NCBI GenBank assembly: GCA_054661495.1
Contig: BAAFSQ010000075.1
Location: forward strand, 1 to 40,089
Length of the DNA stretch: 40,089 nt
Reading direction: 5' to 3'
Source of the DNA: Zygophlyctis sp. KS116
Taxonomy: Eukaryota; Chytridiomycota
Shown: piece after piece, positions 32,102 through 40,089 of the stretch
How positions within the stretch are numbered: position 1 is the stretch's first letter
How the letters are laid out: each line of letters starts with the position of its first letter
The notes under the pieces: generated by a model
What the model was told of the DNA's origin: nothing
The model's database searches: none
Seen by the model: the letters and a program-made list of their open reading frames with translations, nothing else
Translations under genes and position numbers: made by a program

Positions 32102-32918
32102 ATGTCGACTGATCCATCGTTTGATTTTGGAAATATTGAATTGCGATGCGATTCCTCTTGTATGATAATGAGTATGGCTCATCATACTTGTATCATGGAG
32201 TCTCCAGACTCTATTGACTCTCCAGACTCTCTTAATGACATTGATCAAGAAGAAATAGAAATTTCAGTCAAAGAATCTCAAGGAGCTGGTGAATGTAAAG
32301 TTTCTGCTCATAATATGAATAATGATGTCTGTAAATCTTATGATCAGTATGATCATATCAAAGCTCCTGCTAATTGTTTTCTGTTGTACAGATCACATGT
32401 TCTAAAGGATATAACTGCTAAATATCCTGGACATAGTAGTCGATCAATTACTAGTATTGTTGCTGAAAATTGGAAAAATGAACCTGAAACAGTCAAGGAT
32501 CATTTTAAAGGGATGGCTGCGAAAGAAAAGGCTCAATTTAAAAGGAGATTTCCGGAATATAGGTATCATGTTCCTACTTAAATTTAGGAGAATAATTAAG
32601 CCAAAAGTTCGAAAGAGATCGGATTCTTTCCGGGCAATCCATTCAGGTTTAGGCTCACAACGAGTATTTAGCCCTGGCAGCACCCCTAATGAGAGTTCTG
32701 GATCATTGAATTGTGATTCTACTGGACGCAAAAGAAGTTATTCAATGCCGGTGATGCCAGAGTTAATTATGAATGATTTTCAAAAGAGAAGTAGTTTGAC
32801 ATTTAATAATATTCTTGGTCTTGGCACAAACTCAAAATTGGGGCCTCTGTTGCCAATGGAGAAATTAAATTCTTGCAAAAAAAGTTATTTGGCTGAAGCT
32901 TTTGGGGGATTGATTTGA
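32102..32918 (+). CDS. MATA-type HMG-box transcription factor
   Basis: Two exons joined by a 25-nt intron give 263 residues from ATG 32102. The HMG box spans about 92-160: KAPANCFLLYRSHVLKDI, then KYPGHSSRSITSIVAENWKNEP, then VKDHFKGMAAKEKAQFKRRFPEYRR. The features R/K-x-PxNxFxLYR, SxxIxxxVxExWxNE and A.EEKxxHxxxxPxYxY place it in the sequence-specific MATA_HMG group of fungal mating-type and sex-locus regulators (such as STE11, MatMc and sexM/sexP). After the box is a basic stretch (KPKVRKRSDS) and a serine-rich tail. The N-terminal region carries a duplicated SPDSIDSPDS. No sex-locus partner (transporter, helicase) lies beside it. Confidence 0.78.
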
Positions 32919-32961
32919 TTTTTTATACGTTTTTAGAATACTGATTTATTTTTGTAGTAAA

Positions 32962-34729
32962 TTAACGCCCCTTTAGTGAGGATTTTTTACTCTTCAACTT
33001 TTCAACTGCTGTAGCCTTTTTCTTTTTTGAATACTGGATTTGATTGTATAAATGCTTATCTTTTTTACTCATCATAATCTTTGCAAGATCCTTATTTTCC
33101 TTTTCCTGGATTTCAGTTTCACTCTTAACCTTTCGCTTAGATTTTTCAGGTTTAGATGAGTAATCTGCAAAAGAAACTCCTGAAGCTTCTGCTTCTAATT
33201 CTTCTTGATGGGCAAGATCTTTTTCTTGCTCTTCAGTGACGATATCCTCCATAGATTCCTTTTCATTTTCAGATTCTTCAATATCTTCTGTAGGATTATA
33301 ATCTCCGTCTCTTGCAACAACAAATGGAGATAAATGGTTAGGAAGAGTTTCTCCAATATGATATCCATCAGTGTTCAAAATTTTACCTGCATTGATGCAG
33401 TCAAACACCCATTGTGGTTGTAAAAATTCACGTTTGTCAAAAGCCTTTAATTCTGGTGCAATACTTGGTCTATCGATAATATGATGAGTAATTTCAGTGT
33501 CATCTACTTTAAAGGGAGATGCTGAACCAACAGTATCATCCCAACCAACACGCCCACCAAAGGATCTAATAACAAATTCCAGAGCGTATCTAGGCACTTC
33601 TCTATTTAAGTAGAACTTACAGCCTGAAAAGAGAGAAGAAAATTTCTTATCGTCCTGTGACTTTGAAATTATAGAATCAAAAGATGGTAAAAATTCATCT
33701 AAATTCTCTTCAGGTACCACTGGTTTAGGAACTCTAACCTCTAAATCCTGTGACTCTTCCTCCAGCTCTTCCACATCCATATTTTCAATCTTTGAGATTT
33801 TGTCTTGTAGGTTAACCATTTTTTTCAAACTTTTCAAGGGTGTATCAACTTTTGAATACTGCTGTTTTTCAAATTCTGAAATAAAGTGATCATCTTCCTT
33901 GATCCTTTCAAATTCAAAAGCATCCAATTCTGCAGCCTGTTCTTGTAAATTTTTAATTAATTTTGGAGGATAGACTAAATTTATCTCTGAATATAATTTA
34001 TAGTTTATAAATCCCAATAGAGTCGTATAAAACTCTAAAAATGTACCCATAACCTTAAAATCAACGTCTGTTGGAACCTATTTTGAGTAATAATGAATTT
34101 ACATGTTGAGAATAAGCATAAGGAACAATCCAAGTAATTTTTTCACCTTTAATTTCAACTTGATAATAAATCCCCTTGATTGACAAAAAAACTTTTCTTA
34201 GAGAATTTGTCATTATAATGTAATTTTGAAATTCTAGAGCCAATTTCTGACAACTTTTAACCACTTCACTATTAATTTTATCATTAGTAGGAAGAGTAGC
34301 AAATAAGAAAATCATGGATAGAGAATCATCCAAATCCTTTAGAGCATCCAAGAATGAAGGATACCTTTCCTTTATTAGATGATCAATGTTAAAAGTAGGA
34401 GTTTTTTCTAGTAAACTTTTAACGACTGCAGATTGTTTTTTCCCTTGAGCCTTTTTCAATTTTTTATCATGAATTTTCAAAACTCTTAAACTTTGCAGGA
34501 GTGGCTCATGCATTAAGAATGCAATGTCTTTTTTGTAGTAAAATGTTTTATGAGCAGTTGAACCCTTTCCAACTTTTTTCTTATTTTTAGGTTCTCTTGG
34601 ATAAATTCCTTTTAGAATGCATAATTTTCTAAAGTCACTAAGATTGATCTGTAGCTTTCTGACCGCCGATGCCCTAGAAATGAAATTTGAGACTTGTCCT
34701 TTGAGATCTTTTTGAATCTTTTTTCCCAT
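32962..34729 (-). CDS. NOP7: Pescadillo/Nop7, 60S ribosome biogenesis factor
   Basis: Nop7 forms the PeBoW complex needed for 27S pre-rRNA processing in the nucleolus. Two exons (25-nt intron after AYSQH) give 580 residues (human about 588). The N-terminal Pescadillo domain has FISRASAVRKLQINLSDFRKLCILKGIYPREP, KTFYYKKDIAFLMHEPLL, LIKERYPSFLDALKDLDDSLSMIFLFATLP, ITWIVPYAYSQH and VPTDVDFKVMGTFLEFYTTLLGFINYKLY. A BRCT domain follows (SSLFSGCKFYLNREVPRYALEFVIRSFGGRV, ITHHIIDRPS, LQPQWVFDCINAG). The tail is acidic, then lysine-rich coiled coil. Nothing is missing. Confidence 0.96.
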
Positions 34730-34843
34730 TTTTCAAGGTTTCAAACCTAATTTTATTCATTTTATTCGTTTAATAATGTGATAAAATTTATATAATATTA
34801 GAAAAAACTAAAAATTCTACAAAATAGAATTTTCTAAAGAAAT

Positions 34844-35425
34844 CTATAGTCTATCTTGATGAAGTGTAAATCCAGGCGGAGAAATTTTATCATGAAATGA
34901 AGAATCAGATCCAAAATCTACAAAAGATCCCTTGTCTAAATTAATTAAAAATCCTGAATTGAATGGTGAATAAAATTGAACTGGTTCTTGTATCGGTATA
35001 TTTTTTGTAATAGGTTCAATGACTAATGACCCTGATGAATTATCCGATGATGATAAAATTTCATCATCTTTTGAAAATGATAAATTCGGACATGTTTTCA
35101 GAATTTCCTGTTGTATTGATTTTTCTTTTTGAATAAATTTCCTTTGAATACCTAATTTCTTGTCTTGTTCTACTTTTAAAATATTTTCTACTTTTAGAGT
35201 TGATCCTTTTCTTTTTAAAGCCAATTGTACTAGTCCTTGAATAGAATCATCAGATGTCTCCTTTATATTAACATTTTTGAATTTTAAGACTGGATATTTT
35301 CTAGTTTTTTTGACAATTGTCCTGATTGGATCTTTTTCCCTTCTTTTATAGTTTACAGATATAAAAGTAGACGCTGAAATTGATAGGAATGTAACAATCA
35401 AGACTATTACCAGTATTGCGGACAT
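34844..35425 (-). CDS. Orphan protein with N-terminal membrane anchor
   Basis: A single exon encodes 193 residues. Residues 2-24 (SAILVIVLIVTFLSISASTF) are a membrane helix followed at once by the basic cluster NYKRREKD, which fits a type I signal anchor (N-out, C-in) or a signal peptide. The remainder is basic then serine-rich and lacks cysteine apart from one. No domain is recognised. ATG 35425 is the first codon of the open frame. It is divergent from the PPR gene. Confidence 0.6.
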   Translation of the reverse strand: MSAILVIVLIVTFLSISASTFISVNYKRREKDPIRTIVKKTRKYPVLKFKNVNIKETSDDSIQGLVQLALKRKGSTLKVENILKVEQDKKLGIQRKFIQKEKSIQQEILKTCPNLSFSKDDEILSSSDNSSGSLVIEPITKNIPIQEPVQFYSPFNSGFLINLDKGSFVDFGSDSSFHDKISPPGFTLHQDRL

Positions 35426-35612
35426 TTTAGATTTAAAAGATTGAAAAAAAGTGACGTAAGGCTATTGTTTAAGAGGATTTAGATCTAGTCTACTCTATGG
35501 CACTATGAATAGTAAAACTCACTAGTCCGAAATAAAGTGAAATTATTAGTGAATAAAAAGCTAATAATAAGACTTAAAAATTCACAATTTAAAAGTGCAA
35601 AATTCAAGGAAA

Positions 35613-38004
35613 ATGATACAGATTCATTTACTAGCATCAATCAGGAAATGCATTCATACAGAGGCAAAGAATGCAATTCTAAAATTTAAATCTCTGACAA
35701 TTCCAGAGCAAAAGTTGAATTTAATTCAAGAATTTGTAAAAAAGAATCTGGAAATTTCACAAATTAGCAATGCATTGTACAAGATTATGAAAATCTCTAA
35801 TCATGAGACTGCTTACAGAATATTTTTGATCTTTATATCTAGCGGAAGGAAATTTGATGGAATAAATTCCGAGTGTTTTGATCATGTAATTAAAATACTA
35901 GTAGAAAATAAAAGGATGGATAAGGCTGAAAGAGTAATTTCTTTTAGAATAATTCTAGATCATTTTAGAAATGAAGAAATTTGGGCTGACTTGTTCAAAA
36001 CAGAATTATATTAGGCTTTTAAGCGGTTATGCAAGATGTATAGATAGAAAATTAGTTACAGAAAAGGGATTTGAAACGCATGGTCTGATTGAAACTTTTG
36101 AAAAGATTAAAATGAAATTCACTCTAAATGTTGCTACTTATAATACATTATTCAAAGTAATGGCTAAAGGTGGGTTATTGGGGGTTATGGTGGAGTATTA
36201 TGGAGAGATGTTACAAAATAGGATTTTACCAAATGTCGAAACATCTCTTTATTTTACTCTGGCTTTGGCTAAAAGGATGAAGCATGAAAATATAACAGAA
36301 CCATTTTTACCATTACTCTCTCATCATCCAGAACCAAAATCAATTATAAAAATATTCAATGATATGTTGCTGAAGAAATTGACATTTAAATATTCAAATA
36401 TGCAAGGAAAATCGATTTTATCAAGGGTCAAGAGGGATTTTGGGAAACAAGAGTTATTATCAAATTCTATAAAGGATATGATATTAAAAATGGGATTAGA
36501 TGATGGAAATGATGCAGATATTTTAATACAATCAGTCTCTACTAGGTTTATCTTTGGTTGTAGTGAAAATGTGGACTTTATGAAGGATTTTAATCCGCTG
36601 GAATTAAGGACTGAAGCTTATAGTTCTCTTATTATCGAGCTCTGTAAAAGGAATTTGGATAAACAAGTTCAAGAAAAATTTAATGAAATGATTCATGATG
36701 GTATTACTCCGTCTGTACAGATTTATACGGCTATAATATCTATGCTAGGCTCATTGAATGATTTAGAAGGTGTTAATTATTATCTAGATGATATGCGTAC
36801 GAGAAATGTCAATCCAAATATTGCTACTTATAATGAATTTTTAAATATTTTATCAATGAAGAATTCAGATTTGTCAAATCTTTCTGAATTTGATTCGGAA
36901 AAATATGATCAGAATACAACTTTTAAGACTCTCAAGGTAGATCTCGCTAAATCTAAGGCTGAAAAAATGGATTTAATATCTTCAATTACGTTCAACGCAG
37001 AATTAAAGCCATCAAAGGATATATACCATCGCTTGATTCGAGACTTGATAAAACACACGATTCCTCAGTTTTCTTCCTTAAGGTTTGATCGTCTGAACTA
37101 TATGTATGGGCTTCCAAAGGAATATGAGATTGAAACAGATGTTCCATTTTCTGTAATATCTCATGAAGGAATGAATTTTGAATTAGAAGATAATATCGAA
37201 ATTAAAGACAATTTACAGTCAAGTGATTACGCCATAAAAAATCCTTTATTCGGGGACTATATGACTGGTTCTGCTCCCTCGGATTCAACTATGTGGCTGG
37301 CAAAAAAGATATTTGATGATATGGTTAATGCAGGAGTGGCACCTCACGAAAATACTTTTCGATGTTTATTTTTGGGTCATATTGCTCGGAATGAAATCAA
37401 CATCGCAATTTCAGTATATTTGCAAATGATGAGTCAATTCAACATTCGGCCATCTTTGAGCTTTCGACTGGAAGCTTATGGTATTTTGTTGCTCAAAGGC
37501 CAGTACAGCTTGCTAGCTGATGTAATTAAGCTGTACTTGACTTCAGATATAAATGAAAAAGACTGGATATATATTAGATATTTGATTTTTCATAAAGCTA
37601 TTCAACAAGAATCAAAGTTTTCAGATTCAATTACTGATCAAGTGATGAATCTTCATTCTGCTCTCTGCATAAAAGGCGGGGGAATACATAAATCTGTTGT
37701 ATTGGATGCTCTTTATTGCAATGGGTTTGTTGACGAAAATTATTCTTCTTTTGATCGCCTTTGGACATGGATCGCAGAAAATAATTTAGTAGACGGAGAT
37801 AGTATTATATATTATATTGAAAGGTTGTTATTGGCTGGAAAAGTAGATGAAATAATGTACACCTGCACTACTAGCATTGTAGAGGGGAACTTGAAGCTTG
37901 CTGCAGAGGAACTTGAAGAGATCTTATTGCTTCTTGATCGTGCCGGCTCAGGACTTCTTGCGGGAGCTATACGCCTGTTCTGGAGGAATAAAAATAATTC
38001 ATGA
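35613..38004 (+). CDS. Pentatricopeptide repeat (PPR) protein, mitochondrial
   Basis: Two exons joined by a 25-nt intron at 35934-35958 give 788 residues from ATG 35613. The leader MIQIHLLASIRKCIHTEAK is basic and lacks acids until residue 17, like a mitochondrial presequence. PPR helices of about 35 residues recur: VATYNTLFKVMAKGGLLGVMVEYYGEM, then RTEAYSSLIIELCKRN-type units, SVQIYTAIISMLGSLNDLEGVNYYLDDMRTRNVNPNIATYNEFL and HENTFRCLFLGHIARNEINIAISVYLQMM. The splice restores the repeat DKAERIILEMKKFGL. PPR proteins bind organellar RNA; the target is not evident. No DYW or SMR domain is present. Confidence 0.85.
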
Positions 38005-38025
38005 GCTAAATATTCTGTCAAGAAT

Positions 38026-39690
38026 TTAAAGACGTTTTTTACTTCTCTTAGTTACTTTTGCTATCTGAAAGCACTTTTGAACACTTTTGATGGCGTCTTG
38101 AGAGCGTTTCGTCATTTCCGGCATGACTTCTAGCTGATTACTTATGACGGTGCTATCTGGCAAACTATCATCATCAGGATTGAGAGCTCTATGCCCTATC
38201 CAAGAGCTCTGACGCTGATACAGTGGATTCGCAATGGTCATGGGGCGATACATATCCTTGGTACTAAATTATGTAAAAATATCATACTTAAAATACCTTT
38301 TTATCTTTTCTACATTTGAAAGAGACATCGAATCGACAAAAGCACTCACAGCAGATCTTGATGTTTTAAAATCTTCCGTTTTCTTGTCTAATTTATGTTT
38401 TTTGATTTGATCACCTTCTTTATATATTGTCCAGGGTATTGTTGGAAAGGAGCAATCTCTGATATCATCTTTGAATGGGATTTTACAGAACAGTCCCTGG
38501 CCCTTGGGATTACAAGAAAGAATTCCCAGCTTTGGCGAGGCGCCGGCTATTCTACAGTATCTGATTAGAGCATAAGAGTTCTTTTCATGAAGTGCAGACA
38601 TTAGTCCAGAAAAAGCCTCTAATGCACGATTATTCTGCGGTTCAGGAACAACCAACATAACACCACCAGAAAAATAATGCCTCGGCACATCATCTGCAGA
38701 GGTGAATCCAATAATTTCAAAGCATTTTTCAGTCTTTAACTCCCACATTTGTTCATCATCAGCATACACAGGAACAAGTTTCCTACCGTAATAATAAGCT
38801 TTTACAAGTTCATTTCGTGAAACTTCTTCCGGAAGACTTTCCACATCATTCAGATCCCTACTATTTATTTTATAGACATATTCAGTATTCCTTGTAACTA
38901 AATGATCTACTTTACCCTTTGAGTTCCACATTGACGAAGAAGGGGGCTTGAATTCAGCAGTTTTATTAAAGACATGAATTGGTATGACCAAAGAAGAGTT
39001 TGATTGATCGTTTTGATTTCCAAGAACTAAATTGCCTCTGAATGTGGTAACTGGCCGAACTGATTTAGTTTTTGGTAGCAGCAGAAATTCTCTTGCATCT
39101 CGGCTTTCAACTTTTGATCCCCCGACCTGTCCAATAAATGAATTTAAAGCAACCAGATTTTGCTGGAGGATCTCCGAATTCGCCGCTGGATATATAATAA
39201 ATGTTATTCTTGCATTCATTTCAATAGTTTTTTCTATAATGCTATCTAAGCCATCGAGGAATAAGGGTGTTGATAGATTAGAGAAAACAAATAACTTTTT
39301 TTCAGTTTTTGATTTAGCAAATTGTGAAGATAGCATATGTAGTCCAAGAACAATTCCTCCAAAGATATCCGCCTCTTGATCTCCCCTTTCAGTTCCTAGT
39401 TTAACATAGTGCGCCAAAGCAGCATCTGGCATCTTTATAAACTTGGAGTCATTATTTTCATAGCCATAAACGCTCAAATGATCATAATCTGATCCGAGAT
39501 CTTCCTTCAAGTGATTTGCTGAGCCTTGAGTTCCCATCAGAACCAATGAAACCAAGTCCGTTTTTCGAGCTTCAAAAATCTTGAAATGAACCATTTTAAA
39601 AAGATCTTCATGAGCTTCTTCGAATTGATTATTTTTCTGCATTGTAGGAGATACATCTATCAAGAAAATAGTAGCTTCTTTACCTGCCAT
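38026..39690 (-). CDS. KU80: Ku80 (XRCC5) double-strand-break end-binding subunit
   Basis: Ku80 pairs with Ku70 to ring broken DNA ends for non-homologous end joining, and it also acts at telomeres in many fungi. Two exons (24-nt intron) give 546 residues from ATG 39690 (MAGKEATIFLIDVSPTM), the vWA-like domain with ARKTDLVSLVLMGT and VFSNLSTPLFLDGLD. The Ku core contains TTFRGNLVLG, VKAYYYGRKLVPV, FEIIGFTSADDVPRHYFSGGVMLVVP, RALEAFSGLMSALHEKNSYALIRYC and SMSLSN. The C-terminus ends soon after ANPLYQRQSSWIGHRALNPDDDSLP and SKKRL, so the C-terminal helical domain and DNA-PKcs motif of animal Ku80 are absent. Upstream non-ATG codons are not needed. Confidence 0.93.
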
Positions 39691-39749
39691 TGAAAACTCG
39701 CCAAGTACTAGGTTCACGAGATTCCAATCAATCGAATGCAATTATTAAA

Positions 39750-39816
39750 TTATTTGATGTAATTAGTGCGTGCCGATGAATCACTCGCTACCGATGAATC
39801 ACTTGCTGAGGCTTAT
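39750..39816 (+). repeat. Diverged inverted repeat, right copy
   Basis: This is the counterpart of 94-163 in inverted orientation. It holds tandem CCGATGAATCAC units at about 39773 and 39791. Read on the plus strand, outward from the window, it encodes ADESLATDESLAEA. The left copy read outward encodes TDESLSTDESLAEA. Both copies begin after an ATTAG that could be a splice acceptor. Confidence 0.6.
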
Positions 39817-39969
39817 AAGTTTAACTGCGCAGCCATCTCAGTGCAGTAAGAAAATTACAGACTGTATTTTAGTGTTCGTTTTTGTGGCCCATTCGCCATA
39901 GAACACGCTCTTTCAAAATGTAGATTTTGTACGGATCGCTCTCGATGTGGATTTGATTGCAGCCAATAA
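39769..39969 (+). CDS. Possible spliced cysteine-rich exon pair in the right flank
   Basis: The DESLATDESLAEA frame continues through YKFNCAAISV to a canonical donor at 39846. A 27-nt GTAAG...TTTTAG candidate intron ends at 39872. The next exon reads VRFCGPFAIEHALSKC and then RFCTDRSRCGFDCSQ, ending in TAA at 39967-39969. The intron has the size and borders typical of the window, and five cysteines lie in about 30 codons. Against it, the minus strand of the same region also has an open frame (39869-39979, MGMIIGCNQIHIESD...), and no start codon was identified. The 5' end is undefined. Confidence 0.3.
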
Positions 39970-40012
39970 TCATACCCATGCATTCCTAAAGAAATATGAT
40001 TGAGTTCCTTTC

Positions 40013-40089
40013 AAGCAAATGCACACATATTTGTGTAAGTACACTGATAAAACAATTAAAAACCGCGTGAAATCGTCCATAGATCATTC
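40013..40089. repeat. Right arm of the exact 77-bp terminal inverted repeat
   Basis: This is the perfect reverse complement of bases 1-77. It contains a GTAAGTACAC splice-donor-like word at 40035-40044 and ends the window. See the left arm for interpretation. Confidence 0.95.

Larger units (their letters stand above)
39691..40012. other. Right flank, repeat-derived, low certainty of content
   Basis: This stretch between Ku80 and the exact terminal repeat holds the diverged inverted repeat (about 39750-39816) and about 196 bases (39817-40012) that have no counterpart on the left, where only 16 bases occupy the same place. The extra part has coding-like frames on both strands (see the 39769-39969 entry). 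Either the right copy gained about 180 bases or the left copy lost them. Confidence 0.5.

Noticed and set aside
191-39690. A ciliate with reassigned stop codons, suggested by the very short introns
   Set aside because: TAA, TAG and TGA all end genes at family-expected positions (for example TGA in uL11m, TAG in Bud32, TAA in PEPCK), and no reconstructed exon needs an in-frame stop to be read through.
39869-39979. Minus-strand 36-codon ORF in the right flank
   Set aside because: It is open and starts with ATG, but the plus strand offers a frame shared with the repeat and a canonical 27-nt intron. I kept it only as an alternative within the flank entry.
1-40089. CRISPR arrays, insertion sequences, transposase or reverse-transcriptase genes, rRNA
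   Set aside because: None was seen on either strand; the only long repeats are those at the two ends.

Overview
This window is AT-rich, intron-bearing nuclear DNA from a eukaryote with a very compact genome. About 26 protein-coding genes and one tRNA gene can be read. Nearly every gene is split by spliceosomal introns of only about 24-33 nt (GTA/GTG...TAG/AAG/CAG). I rebuilt more than 50 of them by eye wherever a protein family's frame had to continue. TAA, TAG and TGA all act as stops, so this is the standard code and not a ciliate code. Spacers are often only tens of bases, and one convergent gene pair overlaps.

The gene set points to a zoosporic (flagellated) early fungus or close relative, such as a rozellid, chytrid or aphelid. 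That placement is an inference. Fungal-type traits are an ATP-dependent PEP carboxykinase, an Atp18-like ATP synthase subunit, and an HMG box of the MATA type. Flagellar traits are jouberin (AHI1) and the inner-arm dynein light chain p28 (DNALI1), plus an unnamed coiled-coil protein beside p28 that may also be ciliary.

Layout. 1-190: repeat-bearing left flank. 191-3300: DONSON, Rpc17, Bud32, V-ATPase subunit e. 3585-3657: tRNA-Gln(UUG). 3787-4294: mitochondrial uL11. 4396-10685: one giant HEAT-type gene, probably focadhesin/RST1. 10772-13286: a cyclin and a Cdc25 phosphatase in tandem. 13287-14050: the largest spacer. 14051-16968: jouberin. 17061-19859: CDC37, ORC5, Atp18-like. 20203-21964: PEPCK. 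22063-27201: an orphan secreted or membrane protein, DRG1, an ankyrin protein, an ADP-sugar Nudix hydrolase and a LisH-WD40 protein. 27227-30047: p28 and its coiled-coil neighbour. 30111-34729: Cdc20, a MATA-type HMG factor and pescadillo. 34844-39690: an orphan anchored protein, a PPR protein and Ku80. 39691-40089: repeat-bearing right flank.

Replication and cell-cycle genes are frequent (DONSON, ORC5, cyclin, Cdc25, Cdc20, CDC37, Ku80), but nothing here proves co-regulation. The most unusual structure is at the two ends. The first 77 bases are the exact reverse complement of the last 77. Just inside lies a second, diverged inverted repeat whose two copies encode similar outward-reading peptides. 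The exact 77-base match is the kind of end expected when a de Bruijn assembler stops in a repeat, so the window is probably a whole contig lying between two inverted copies of a repeat or gene family.
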